Shown here: piece after piece, positions 52,439-61,400 of the stretch | How the letters are laid out: each line of letters opens with the position of its first letter | Numbering within the stretch: position 1 is the first letter of the stretch | Source of the DNA: DASREM01 sp035652095 | GTDB taxonomy: Bacteria; Acidobacteriota; Terriglobia; Terriglobales; Acidobacteriaceae | Direction of reading: 5' to 3' | DNA: 64,000 nucleotides | NCBI GenBank assembly: GCA_035652095.1 | Contig: DASREM010000033.1 | Location: 1 to 64,000, forward strand | Made by a program: the position numbers and the translations under genes | Notes under the pieces: generated by a model | Seen by the model: only the letters and a program-made list of their open reading frames with translations | What the model was told of the DNA's origin: nothing | The model's database searches: none

Positions 52439-55231
52439 GTGTTAACCGCGACCAACTCCGAGACCGGTGCGGTCGCCACCATTCAGTTCTCGTTGAATGG
52501 GAAGCCGGTAGAAGTCGCGGTCCCCGCAATTGAGCGCCTGTCTCGTGTTCTGCGCGAAAACCTGGGACTGACTGGAACCAAAGTCGGCTGCGACGCTGGA
52601 GATTGCGGCGCCTGCACGGTCCTGCTCAACAGGGATCCCGTCTGTTCCTGCCTGGTGGCAGCCGGGCAGGTGGAAGGCTGCGAGGTCGTCACCGTGGAAG
52701 GTCTCGCGCAACGCGCACCGGTCTATGATCGCCTGCAGAAGTCCTTCCTCTGTCACGGAGCGGCGCAATGCGGCATCTGCACTCCAGGCATGCTGGTCTC
52801 GGCAACAGCATTGCTTGAGCGCGAGCGCTCGCCCAGTGAATCCGCAGTGAAGGACGCCCTCGGTGGCGTTCTCTGCCGTTGCACCGGTTACCGGAAAATC
52901 ATCGACGCAGTGCTGGACGCCGCGCAGTCACCCTTGCCTCCTAAGTGTCCGGATACCGGCAAAGCAGTGGGCGCGCGCCTGGCTCGCCTGGACGGTCAAG
53001 CAAAGGTTAGCGGCACAGAAATATTCGGAGCGGATGAAATACCCCTTGAAACGCTCTCCGTTCATGTGGTCCGCAGCCCGTATAACCGGGCACGTTTTTG
53101 CTTTGGCGATCTCGCGGCCTTCGTCGTCGCCCATCCGGGAGTGTCGGCCGTGCTCACGGCGGCAGATATTCCGGGCAGGAATTGCTTCGGTGTGATTTCA
53201 CGTTTCGCGGATCAGCCGGTATTCGCTGAACTGGAGACCCGTTTTCGCGGGGAAGCGGTCGCAGCCGTAGTGGGCGAATCAAACACTTTGCAGAAAATAG
53301 ACTGGACGAGATTTCCGGTCCAGTGGGAAGAGTTGCCGGCAATTACCAGCATCGACGCCGGTCTCGCACCCGGGGCGCCTCGTATTCACGAATCGCGCGA
53401 ACAGAACCTTCTCGTACGTGGCCGCGTCGTTCACGGTGACGTGGACCGGGCGTTGTCCGAATGTCATGCCGTGGTGGAGGGCGAGTTCGAAACCGGCTTT
53501 ATCGAACATGCGTACATTGAGCCAGAAGCCGGGTTCGCGCGTCGCCTTGGAAATACTCTGGAAGTGCAGGCCTGCACCCAGTCCCCTTACATGGATCGAG
53601 ATGACATTGCGAAAATCCTCGGCATCGCTCCTGAGTCGGTCCGGATCATTCCCACGGCGGTGGGCGGCGGATTCGGTTCTAAGCTCGACCTCTCGGTCCA
53701 GCCTTTCGTAGCGCTGGCGGCGTGGAAACTGAACCGTCCGGTGCGCATGGTCTATTCGCGGCACGAATCCATAATTTCGACTACCAAGCGGCATCCCTCG
53801 CGCATTCGCATGCGCGCGGGCGCAACCAACGATGGCAAGTTGCACGCCGTCGATTTCACTGCAGACTTCAATACCGGCGCGTATTCCTCCTGGGGGCCGA
53901 CGGTAGCGGCCCGGGTTCCAGTTCACGCCTCAGGACCCTACCGCGTTCCCCATTACCGCGCGCTGACGCGGGCCGTCCACACCAACTTAGTGCCAGGCGG
54001 GGCGTTCCGCGGCTTCGGGGTTCCGCAAACCGCGATCGCGCAGGAGCAGATTTACGATGAACTCGCAGATCGTCTTGGGATGGACCGTCTGGAATTCCGC
54101 ATTCTGAATGCGCTCGACGAGACTACTCCGACCGTGACCGGGCAGGTGCTTGGTGCAGGCGTAGGAATTCGCGCCTGCTTGCTAGCCTTGCGGCCTGCCT
54201 GGCAGCAGGCACGTAACCAATGCGCAGCCTACAACGCGGGTAGTCAGGGCGGTCCTCTCCGCAAAGGAGTGGGCATCGCCGCAATGTGGTATGGCTGCGG
54301 CAATACTTCCCTGCCGAACCCTTCGACCATTCGAGTCGGTCTCAAATCTGACGGCAGGATCGCTCTCCATCAGGGTGCGATAGATATTGGCCAGGGGTCC
54401 AACACCATCATCACCCAGATTTGCGCCGACGCCTTGGGTGCACCGGTTGATTGCTTTGACCTGGTGTCGGGAGATACCGGAATTTCGCCGGATTGCGGCA
54501 AGACTTCGGCGTCTCGTCAAACCTTGGTCACTGGAAAAGCCGCTCAGATGGCAGGCACGGAACTGCGACGAGCAATTCTGCAACTCGCAAACTGCTGCGA
54601 GTGCGCTGTAATTGAATTTCAGAGGTGCAAGTTGATCATCAGTGAAAACGGCCAACAGCGAACCGTTTCGCTTGATACTCTGCCGCAGGATAAATATGGT
54701 TACGTGCTGACACGAGAAGCCACCTTCGATCCCCCAACCAGTCCACTTGATCAGAACGGACAGGGTGTTCCCTACGCGGTATTCGGATTCGGGGCGCATA
54801 TGACCGAAGTCCTGGTTGACATCGAACTCGGCACAGTGTCGGTCACAAAGATCACGGCGGCTCACGACGTCGGGCGCGCGATCAATCCGACTCTGATTGA
54901 AGGACAGATCGAAGGCGGGGCCGCGCAAGGATTGGGTATGGCCCTCATGGAAGAGTTCTTTCCCGGCAAAGGAGAGAACCTTCACGACTACCTGATCCCT
55001 ACTGCGGGCGATATGCCTCGGGTGGAATCGATTCTTATAGAGGACCCGTCGCCGATTGGACCCTTTGGCGCCAAAGGTATCGGTGAACAGGCAGTGATCC
55101 CGACAGCCCCGGCAATTTTGAATGCGATTCACGATGCAACCGGCGTGCGCATACGTCGTGTCCCGGCAACTCCCGACCATCTGCGCTCTGCCATTCTCGC
55201 CAGGCGCCAGAACGGAGTGGAGCGTGCCTGA
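52439..55231 (+). CDS. Molybdenum hydroxylase, fused 2Fe-2S and molybdopterin subunits
   Basis: The 930 residues (GTG at 52439, GAGGA site) join two subunits usually encoded separately. Residues 1-160 carry two 2Fe-2S clusters: Cys51/56/59 with 69 or 71, then CGIC at 111-114 with CRC at 146-148. The rest is the Mo-binding part with GGGFGSK, the PGGAFRGFGVPQ loop and the active-site Glu in GAKGIGEQ. Such enzymes hydroxylate N-heterocycles (xanthine, nicotinate, isoquinoline and others) with water. Given its neighbours, nicotinate or a related pyridine is as likely as a purine. Confidence 0.9.
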   Translation: MLTATNSETGAVATIQFSLNGKPVEVAVPAIERLSRVLRENLGLTGTKVGCDAGDCGACTVLLNRDPVCSCLVAAGQVEGCEVVTVEGLAQRAPVYDRLQKSFLCHGAAQCGICTPGMLVSATALLERERSPSESAVKDALGGVLCRCTGYRKIIDAVLDAAQSPLPPKCPDTGKAVGARLARLDGQAKVSGTEIFGADEIPLETLSVHVVRSPYNRARFCFGDLAAFVVAHPGVSAVLTAADIPGRNCFGVISRFADQPVFAELETRFRGEAVAAVVGESNTLQKIDWTRFPVQWEELPAITSIDAGLAPGAPRIHESREQNLLVRGRVVHGDVDRALSECHAVVEGEFETGFIEHAYIEPEAGFARRLGNTLEVQACTQSPYMDRDDIAKILGIAPESVRIIPTAVGGGFGSKLDLSVQPFVALAAWKLNRPVRMVYSRHESIISTTKRHPSRIRMRAGATNDGKLHAVDFTADFNTGAYSSWGPTVAARVPVHASGPYRVPHYRALTRAVHTNLVPGGAFRGFGVPQTAIAQEQIYDELADRLGMDRLEFRILNALDETTPTVTGQVLGAGVGIRACLLALRPAWQQARNQCAAYNAGSQGGPLRKGVGIAAMWYGCGNTSLPNPSTIRVGLKSDGRIALHQGAIDIGQGSNTIITQICADALGAPVDCFDLVSGDTGISPDCGKTSASRQTLVTGKAAQMAGTELRRAILQLANCCECAVIEFQRCKLIISENGQQRTVSLDTLPQDKYGYVLTREATFDPPTSPLDQNGQGVPYAVFGFGAHMTEVLVDIELGTVSVTKITAAHDVGRAINPTLIEGQIEGGAAQGLGMALMEEFFPGKGENLHDYLIPTAGDMPRVESILIEDPSPIGPFGAKGIGEQAVIPTAPAILNAIHDATGVRIRRVPATPDHLRSAILARRQNGVERA

Positions 55232-56684
55232 AGACGATGCAATCCGCTGCGACGCCTGCCCGGTGCTCTGCTACATCAAGCCCGGCCGCACGGGATCATG
55301 CGACCGTTACGGCAATCACAACGGACAACTGGTCCGGCTTGACCCGCATATAGTCCTGGATCGCGCCGTGTCGCGCGGCGATTCTGTCGTCCCATTTCTG
55401 GGCCGCGAGCAGGACTGGGACGGAAATGTCGTCAGCTCACCGGAGACTTTCATCACCGCGATCGGCGCTGGTACGACATATCCCGACTACAAGCCCGCGC
55501 CTTTCATTATTTCCAGCCAGGTGCAGGGCGTAGAGATGGTCACCGTGGTCACAGAAGGAATCTTCAGCTACTGCGGCGTGAAAGTGAAGATTGATACCGA
55601 CCGCCATTTGGGTCCGGAGACAAGCACGGTGCGGGCCCAAGGCGAGCCCGTCGGTCACGTAACGACCAGCGAGTACGGGTCCCAGATGCTTTCTCTCGGC
55701 GGCGTGCGACACCTCACCGGCGGGAGCCGCCATGAAGGCACCATCACCTGCGAAACACTTCTTAACCTCTGTGAGAAGAAACCGGTCGAACTAACCATAG
55801 ACGGCGGTGCGACGGTACAAGTTCAGGCCGGGAAGCCCCCTGTCGTTGATGGCGTAAAAGAAGCACGCATGCGCGTCGGCTGTGGCTCCGCAACCATCGG
55901 GATGTTCGCCAAACAGTGGTTCGGCAAAGTGGATGAAGTGGTGGTGGTGGATGATCACATCACCGGCGTACTCTCGCAACACCAGGCCGGCAAACTGTTA
56001 GGGATTTCGGAAAGCGGCATCCAGATCAAGGGTCATCGCTCGACGCCGGGGCGCATCTTCCGTGTGGCAGAGCCCGGTACCGCATGGGGAGGAACCAACA
56101 TTGAGGATCCCCTTTCCATTGTGCAAGGGTTCAATCCGAAGCTCGCGTGGGCTGGGCTGCGTTTGCTGATGGTCAGTACGACCGGAGAGCACTACGCGTA
56201 TTTCGAACTCGATGAATCACTTCGTCCTCGAGAGAACGAACTTCCAACAGCGCTGGCCGAATCCGTCGCCCGCATCAAGGAGAACTGTGAGCCTGCGCTC
56301 TGTACGGTGCTCTTCATGGGCGGGGCGGGCGGTTCACTGCGGGCAGGGGTGACGGAAAATCCGGTGCGGCTGACGCAGTCCGTGAAAGATTGTCTGACCC
56401 GCGTGACCTGCGGCGGCGCGCCGGTCTACATCTGGCCCGGTGGGGGCATTACGTTTATGACCGACGTCACACGTATGCCGGAGAAGGCTTTCGGTTATGT
56501 GCCCACCCCGGCGTTAGTCGCACCCATTGAGTTCACGATGAAACTGGCGGACTATGCCCTGCTGGGCGGGCATATGGATCATGTGCGCCCGTTGAGTTCC
56601 ATTCACTCGGACGCTGCCCGCCGACATCTGACCGCTAATGCAGAAAACCCCTGGCCGCTTGAGCGCAGGCGAGGCGCCGAATGA
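55224..56684 (+). CDS. 6-hydroxynicotinate reductase-like iron-sulfur protein
   Basis: The GTG at 55224, with GGAG upstream, overlaps the previous stop by eight bases and gives 486 residues. The N terminus has four cysteines (Cys9, 12, 16, 26: CDACPVLC then GRTGSC) for an Fe-S cluster. The rest matches the family named for the ferredoxin-dependent 6-hydroxynicotinate reductase of Eubacterium barkeri, which reduces the pyridone ring to 1,4,5,6-tetrahydro-6-oxonicotinate. The homologous enamidase gene is 3.5 kb away. The true substrate here is inferred from that pairing. Confidence 0.8.
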   Translation: MPEDDAIRCDACPVLCYIKPGRTGSCDRYGNHNGQLVRLDPHIVLDRAVSRGDSVVPFLGREQDWDGNVVSSPETFITAIGAGTTYPDYKPAPFIISSQVQGVEMVTVVTEGIFSYCGVKVKIDTDRHLGPETSTVRAQGEPVGHVTTSEYGSQMLSLGGVRHLTGGSRHEGTITCETLLNLCEKKPVELTIDGGATVQVQAGKPPVVDGVKEARMRVGCGSATIGMFAKQWFGKVDEVVVVDDHITGVLSQHQAGKLLGISESGIQIKGHRSTPGRIFRVAEPGTAWGGTNIEDPLSIVQGFNPKLAWAGLRLLMVSTTGEHYAYFELDESLRPRENELPTALAESVARIKENCEPALCTVLFMGGAGGSLRAGVTENPVRLTQSVKDCLTRVTCGGAPVYIWPGGGITFMTDVTRMPEKAFGYVPTPALVAPIEFTMKLADYALLGGHMDHVRPLSSIHSDAARRHLTANAENPWPLERRRGAE

Positions 56685-57550
56685 GAGCGCAAGTCAACTT
56701 TCTGCCGGACGGCAAGCGACTTCACTTGCACGACGGACCCATCGACTTAATCATTGAGGCCTTCGGTTCAAAGCCAGAAGTGGAAGCGGCATACCAGGCA
56801 GCGGCGCGGCGTTTTGCCGATGTGCTCGATGAACTCTGCGGGGAACTTCCAAAGCTGCGTCAACCCGCAACACGTGACAGCGCCGCTCCCCAGGGCCGCA
56901 TCGCGCGACGGATGATGGAAGCAGTGCGACCATATGCCGCTCAGACATTCATCACGCCCATGGCGGCGGTCGCGGGCGCAGTCGCCGAGAATATGATGAC
57001 CACGATGACCACGTACGCCGAACTCAAGCGATCGTATGTGAACAATGGCGGCGACGTCGCCATCCATCTCACAGAGGGTGAGCATTTCACGCTTGGCATG
57101 GTTGACAGGCCAGACCGGCCTTCTCTGTTTGGAACCGCTACCCTGGATTGGGCACAGCCGGTGCGAGGCATTGCCACCAGCGGATGGCGCGGGCGCAGCT
57201 TTTCGCTGGGCATCGCTGATGCAGTGACAGTGCTCGCAGATGACGCGGCAAACGCTGATGCCGCTGCTACCATGATCGCCAATGCCGTGGACCTGCCGGG
57301 TCATCCCAGAGTGATTCGCGTTCCTGCTTGCGAGCTTGCCCCGGACAGTGACCTGGGAACAATCCGAGTCACTCAGGCCGTGGGTAAACTGTGCGCGCGA
57401 GAGGTTGCTTGCGCTCTTGACAATGGAGAGCAGTTCGCAGAATCACTGCTTGAACGCGGCTTGATTCACGCCGCGGCCCTGCGACTTCAGGGAGAGACGC
57501 GAATCGTGGCCATGGCGAAGCGCAGACCGGGAGAACTCGTGCATGCCTGA
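56681..57550 (+). CDS. UPF0280-family protein (ApbE-related fold)
   Basis: The 289-residue protein fits UPF0280, distantly related to the FMN transferase ApbE. Segments such as TPMAAVAGAVAEN, YVNNGGDVAIHL and GIATSGWRGRSFSLGIADAVTVLA parallel ApbE's flavin-binding and DxxT-like regions. The ATG overlaps the reductase stop as ATGA. Its role is unknown; it may flavinylate or mature the adjacent reductase, which would explain the strict coupling. No membrane or signal segment. Confidence 0.82.
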   Translation: MRAQVNFLPDGKRLHLHDGPIDLIIEAFGSKPEVEAAYQAAARRFADVLDELCGELPKLRQPATRDSAAPQGRIARRMMEAVRPYAAQTFITPMAAVAGAVAENMMTTMTTYAELKRSYVNNGGDVAIHLTEGEHFTLGMVDRPDRPSLFGTATLDWAQPVRGIATSGWRGRSFSLGIADAVTVLADDAANADAAATMIANAVDLPGHPRVIRVPACELAPDSDLGTIRVTQAVGKLCAREVACALDNGEQFAESLLERGLIHAAALRLQGETRIVAMAKRRPGELVHA

Positions 57551-58127
57551 TGTACGAATCAGAAAGAAGTCGACCGTCCTCGAAGAGATCCTCCACGAGG
57601 GCGGGCCTGTCGCAGCCATCCCGTTGCGACGCGCCGCCGTGCTGGCCGTTATCCATAACCCATTTGCCGGTAAGTACGTGGAAAACATCGCCAGCTTCAT
57701 GGATGACTTGAAACCACTCGGCCTTGAAATGGCCAAGGAACTGGTGAAAATCCTGGGCGGAGATGCAGCCACGATCGAAGGGTACGGGAAAGGGGCGATC
57801 GTTGGGTCTGCGGGAGAGATCGAGCATGGCGCCCTTTGGCATGTTCCGGGCGGTTACGCCATGCGAGAGGTTCTGGGGGGAGCGAAGGCGATTGTGTCGT
57901 CCACAAAGAAAGTCGGAGGACCTGGAACTCGCCTCGATATTCCGATCACGCACATCAACGCTTCCTACGTCCGCAGTCATTTTGACGCGATGGAGATCGG
58001 GCTGAACGACGCTCCCCGAAGCGACGAGATCCTGCTGGCCCTTGTCATGACCACCGGCCCGCGCGTACACGCCCGGGTGGGAGGGCTGAAGGCGTCCGAA
58101 ATTCAAGGGGAGGACGGCTTACGATGA
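57543..58127 (+). CDS. DUF1185 (amino acid synthesis family) protein, copy 1
   Basis: The 194-residue protein matches DUF1185, named amino acid synthesis without a proven reaction. Conserved parts are VIHNPFAGKYVENI, GYGKGAIVGSAGEIEHGAL, TRLDIPITHINASYVRSHFDAMEI and GEDGLR at the end. It starts eight bases inside the UPF0280 gene. It pairs with copy 2 as a tandem duplication, so a heteromer is likely. The fixed linkage to the ring-reduction genes points to a step after hydroxynicotinate reduction, or an alternative ring-opening activity. Confidence 0.85.
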   Translation: MPDVRIRKKSTVLEEILHEGGPVAAIPLRRAAVLAVIHNPFAGKYVENIASFMDDLKPLGLEMAKELVKILGGDAATIEGYGKGAIVGSAGEIEHGALWHVPGGYAMREVLGGAKAIVSSTKKVGGPGTRLDIPITHINASYVRSHFDAMEIGLNDAPRSDEILLALVMTTGPRVHARVGGLKASEIQGEDGLR

Positions 58128-58708
58128 AAGCACGAATCCGCAAAGTTGCTACGTTCCTAGAGGAAACGCGCAGCGAAATGGGCCAGTCAATCGAGCCGCC
58201 GACGCGGCGGGCTGCCGCCGTGGCCGTCATCGAGAACCCCTTCGCGGGAAAGTTCGTGGAGGATCTTTCCGAATTGATGAGCATCGGAGAGGAGTTGGGC
58301 GAATTCCTTACCCAGCGCGCCGTCGAGGCCCTCGATATTTCGGGCCCCAGCGCGGAAAGTTATGGCAAAGCTGCTGCCGTGGGCGAAAACGGAGAGCTTG
58401 AGCACGCTGCCGCCATTCTGCATCCGAAGCTGGGGACTCCGGTTCGAAGAGTGCTCGGCAAAGGCGCGGCGCTGATTCCCTCCTCCAAGAAGCGCGGCGG
58501 AATGGGCGTGGTCCTCGACATTCCCCTCGGCCACAAGGACGCGGCTTTTGTCCGCAGTCACTTCGATGGCATGGAAGTTCGCATCAACGACGCGCCGCGC
58601 GCCAATGAAATCATGGTGGCGATCGCCGTCACAGACAGTGGACGCCCGCTGCCCCGAGTCGGCGGCCTCACCAAGGACCAGATCAAGGGAGAAGATGGGC
58701 TTCGTTAA
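58124..58708 (+). CDS. DUF1185 (amino acid synthesis family) protein, copy 2
   Basis: This paralogue of the preceding gene has the same length (194 residues) and the same landmarks (VIENPFAGKFVEDL, ESYGKAAAVGENGELEHAAAI, VRSHFDGMEVRINDAPRANEI, GEDGLR). The charged and loop residues differ throughout, which suggests old divergence, not a recent copy. The ATG overlaps the copy 1 stop as ATGA. Reaction unknown. Production in equal amounts by coupling supports a two-subunit complex. Confidence 0.85.
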   Translation: MKARIRKVATFLEETRSEMGQSIEPPTRRAAAVAVIENPFAGKFVEDLSELMSIGEELGEFLTQRAVEALDISGPSAESYGKAAAVGENGELEHAAAILHPKLGTPVRRVLGKGAALIPSSKKRGGMGVVLDIPLGHKDAAFVRSHFDGMEVRINDAPRANEIMVAIAVTDSGRPLPRVGGLTKDQIKGEDGLR

Positions 58709-58721
58709 GGACGCACACTCC

Positions 58722-60125
58722 ATGTTCTGTAAGCTTCTGTTTACATTTTTGTGCCTGTTGCTGTCTTCCATTTCTCTGTTCGCGCAAAACGCGAGAGATC
58801 AAGCCGACCTCATCATCACCCACGGCACGGTGATCACCATGAACGGCCCGAGGTCCATTTACGATGACGGAGCAGTTGCCATCAAGGGCGACAGCATCGT
58901 TGGCGTGGGTTCTCGCGTTGACCTGGAGAAGAAGTATCAGTCCGCAAAGACCATTGACGCCAGCGACATGCTGGTTCTTCCCGGATTCGTCAATGGCCAC
59001 ACCCATGTCCCCATGACGTTATTCCGAGGGCTGCACGACGATGTCACACTGCAGGATTGGCTCTACAAATACATCTTCCCGGCCGAAGCCAAGAACGTGA
59101 ACGAAGATTTCGTGCGCTGGGGAACCCGGCTGGCGGTGGCGGAGCAGATTCGTTCCGGCGTAACCACCTTCGCCGACATGTATTACTTCGAAGACGCCGT
59201 GGCCGAAGAAACCAAGGCGGCCGGCATGCGTGCGGTGCTGGGCGAGACCTGGATCGACTTCCCGGCCCCGGACAACCGGAGTGAACCCGAGATGATCGCC
59301 TATAGCGAACGATTCCTTACGAAGTGGCAAGGCGATCCCCTGATTCACGCCGCGGTCGCGCCACATTCGATTTACACCTGTTCAGAAAAAACCCTGCGCG
59401 ACGCTTCAGCTTTGGCAAGAAAATATCGTGCACCCATTCTCATTCACACCTCCGAAATGAAAAAAGAATGGGAGGATAGCGAGAAGCAACACGGAATGTC
59501 GCCGGTGCAGTATCTCGACAAACTCGGCGTGTTGGGGCCTGATGTGGTCTCGGCGCACTGCATTTTCGTGGATGCAGCCGACCGCAAGACACTCGCTCAG
59601 AGGCAAGTTGGCTGCGTACACAATCCGTCGAGCAACATGATGATCGCGAGCGGGGTCTCTCCCGTCCCGGAGATGCGTGCGGAAGGGGTGGCAGTCGGTC
59701 TCGGTACAGACGGCCCAGCAGGCAGCAATAACGATCTGGACATCATGGAGGAGATGGACCTCGCTGCCAAGCTCGCCAAAATCAATAAACTGGATCCGCT
59801 GGCGTTAAGCGCGCCAGCAGTGGTCGCGATGGCCACCATCGATGGCGCCAAGGCCCTGCACCTGGAAAAGGAAATCGGTTCCATCGAGCCCGGCAAAAAG
59901 GCGGACCTGGTCCTGCTCAGCTTGAAAGAACCCAATGCCGTGCCGGTGTACGACGTCTATGCACAGATCGCTTATGCCTCGAAGGCGAGCGACATTGATA
60001 CCGTCATCATCGGCGGACGCGTCGTAATGCAGCATCGCAAATTGCTAACCGTAGACAAGGATGCGGCGATCAAAAAAGCTCGCGAGTACAAGAAGAGCAT
60101 CGCGGCGTCGCTCGGGCTGCAATAA
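58722..60125 (+). CDS. Secreted amidohydrolase/deaminase (ATZ/TRZ, SsnA-like)
   Basis: From ATG 58722 (TAAGGA site) the 467-residue protein starts with a signal peptide (MFCKLLFTFLCLLLSSISLF), unusual for this cytoplasmic family. Metal ligands are visible as GHTHVPM, VAPHSIYT, SAHCIFV and GTDGPAGSNNDLD, the set found in chlorohydrolase, guanine deaminase and adenosine-type deaminases. It probably removes an amino or halo group from a heterocycle. A longer frame to 58548 overlaps DUF1185 copy 2 and hides the signal. It converges on the enamidase gene, one base apart. Confidence 0.87.
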   Translation: MFCKLLFTFLCLLLSSISLFAQNARDQADLIITHGTVITMNGPRSIYDDGAVAIKGDSIVGVGSRVDLEKKYQSAKTIDASDMLVLPGFVNGHTHVPMTLFRGLHDDVTLQDWLYKYIFPAEAKNVNEDFVRWGTRLAVAEQIRSGVTTFADMYYFEDAVAEETKAAGMRAVLGETWIDFPAPDNRSEPEMIAYSERFLTKWQGDPLIHAAVAPHSIYTCSEKTLRDASALARKYRAPILIHTSEMKKEWEDSEKQHGMSPVQYLDKLGVLGPDVVSAHCIFVDAADRKTLAQRQVGCVHNPSSNMMIASGVSPVPEMRAEGVAVGLGTDGPAGSNNDLDIMEEMDLAAKLAKINKLDPLALSAPAVVAMATIDGAKALHLEKEIGSIEPGKKADLVLLSLKEPNAVPVYDVYAQIAYASKASDIDTVIIGGRVVMQHRKLLTVDKDAAIKKAREYKKSIAASLGLQ

Positions 60126-60126
60126 G

Positions 60127-61323
60127 CTAGGAGACAATCTCCGGAAAGCGAGTCGCAGGCGGGGTATTGCGGCTGCGCTGAGCGGCCACAACTCCATCAA
60201 TCATCACCATCCCGATTCCCGGGAGGTCCCCCGCTTGAATGCTCTCGAGCACGGTTTTGCCGGCTGAGTGCTGCGCCTTGTCGAGGAACACGAAGGTTGC
60301 GTCGCGGCCGATTTCGACAACTCCGCACGTCAGCTTGCGAATTCTGGCAGTGTTGCCGGTTGCAAAACACACCGCCAGCTCTGCGGGAATTTCTCCCACC
60401 GAGGAAAGCATTGCGATCATGCGCAGGATCCCGAGCGGCTGGACCCCAGAACCCGCGGGCGAATCCGTCCCAAGAATCACCTGGGCCAGTTTCTTCAACT
60501 CTCGCGCCGTGCGGAGTGTAAGGAGCGCGGCTTTTTCGTTGCCGTTATGGACAATCTCCAGCGCTCTGGAAGACTCCTCGCACAAACTCACAATCTGATC
60601 GGATGGAAGCGCGGTGTGGCCGCCGTTAATGTGGCCAATCACATCTGCGTCGGCGGCGAGGACAATGTCCTTGTCAATAAGGCTTGATCCCGGGATGGAC
60701 GGGCCCCCGGTGTGAATCGTGCTCTGCATGCCATATTTGCGTGCCCATCCCACCATCTCATGAGCGGTCGCGCCATCCTTCACGCTGCCCAGCCCAACTT
60801 CGCCCAGCATTGTGACTCCCGCTGCGGCCAGATCTTTGAAATCGTCCTCGACCATGCCATGCTCGATCACCGGCGCACCTGCGTGCAGCCTCACTCCCCC
60901 AGGCCGAAACGCCGAGAACGCACGCTGCGCAAAAATCGCCATCGCCTTCAGGCCGACAACATCCTTGGGACGGCCAGGGGTGTGCACCTCCCCGGCAGAG
61001 ATCATGGCCGTGACACCTCCGTGCAGGTAGCTGTCAATCCATCCCAGTTGGTTTTGTCGCGGAGTCCAGTCCCCGGCCACCGGATGCACGTGGCTGTCAA
61101 TCAGGCCCGGGGCCAGGGTGGTGCCTCTGGCGTCAATCACTGCAGTTATCCCCTCGGAATCCACCGCGTTCGCTTTACCAATGGCGGTGATCTTCCCATC
61201 CCCGATGATCACGGTATCCGCATCCAGAATCGGATTGTTCAGATCTCCACTGAGCAGCAATCCGATATTCCGGATCATGACGCGCGATCCCGACTTGTTC
61301 GCTACCGGTTCCTGGTGAGTCAT
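60127..61323 (-). CDS. Enamidase-like amidohydrolase
   Basis: The 398-residue protein follows the E. barkeri enamidase pattern throughout: RNIGLLLSGDLNNPILDADT, PGLIDSHVHPVAGDWTPRQ, LHGGVTAMISAGEVHTPGRPKD, GEVGLGSVKDGA, HTGGPSIPGSS, HINGG and SRNTPPA near the end. That enzyme hydrolyses 1,4,5,6-tetrahydro-6-oxonicotinate to 2-formylglutarate and ammonia, after the 6-hydroxynicotinate reductase. The metal His/Asp set is intact. The start at 61323 has a GGGGA site. It is the strongest single clue that a nicotinate-type ring is opened here. Confidence 0.88.
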   Translation of the reverse strand: MTHQEPVANKSGSRVMIRNIGLLLSGDLNNPILDADTVIIGDGKITAIGKANAVDSEGITAVIDARGTTLAPGLIDSHVHPVAGDWTPRQNQLGWIDSYLHGGVTAMISAGEVHTPGRPKDVVGLKAMAIFAQRAFSAFRPGGVRLHAGAPVIEHGMVEDDFKDLAAAGVTMLGEVGLGSVKDGATAHEMVGWARKYGMQSTIHTGGPSIPGSSLIDKDIVLAADADVIGHINGGHTALPSDQIVSLCEESSRALEIVHNGNEKAALLTLRTARELKKLAQVILGTDSPAGSGVQPLGILRMIAMLSSVGEIPAELAVCFATGNTARIRKLTCGVVEIGRDATFVFLDKAQHSAGKTVLESIQAGDLPGIGMVMIDGVVAAQRSRNTPPATRFPEIVS

Positions 61324-61400
61324 TCGCTATCCCCGCCCGCGTGTTGAATGCGTCCATTCTGTTTACAATGGTTGAAGCACGCAATCATCCGGGCGGACGC

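Noticed and set aside
54182..55180. 332-residue minus-strand frame opposite the molybdenum hydroxylase
   Set aside because: It is an antisense shadow of a clearly recognised gene with conserved active-site motifs on the plus strand.
51601..60125. Reading the molybdenum-enzyme operon simply as xanthine dehydrogenase for purine breakdown
   Set aside because: No uricase, allantoinase or other ureide enzymes are present, whereas reductase and enamidase homologues of the nicotinate route are. Purines remain possible as substrate but are not the best reading.
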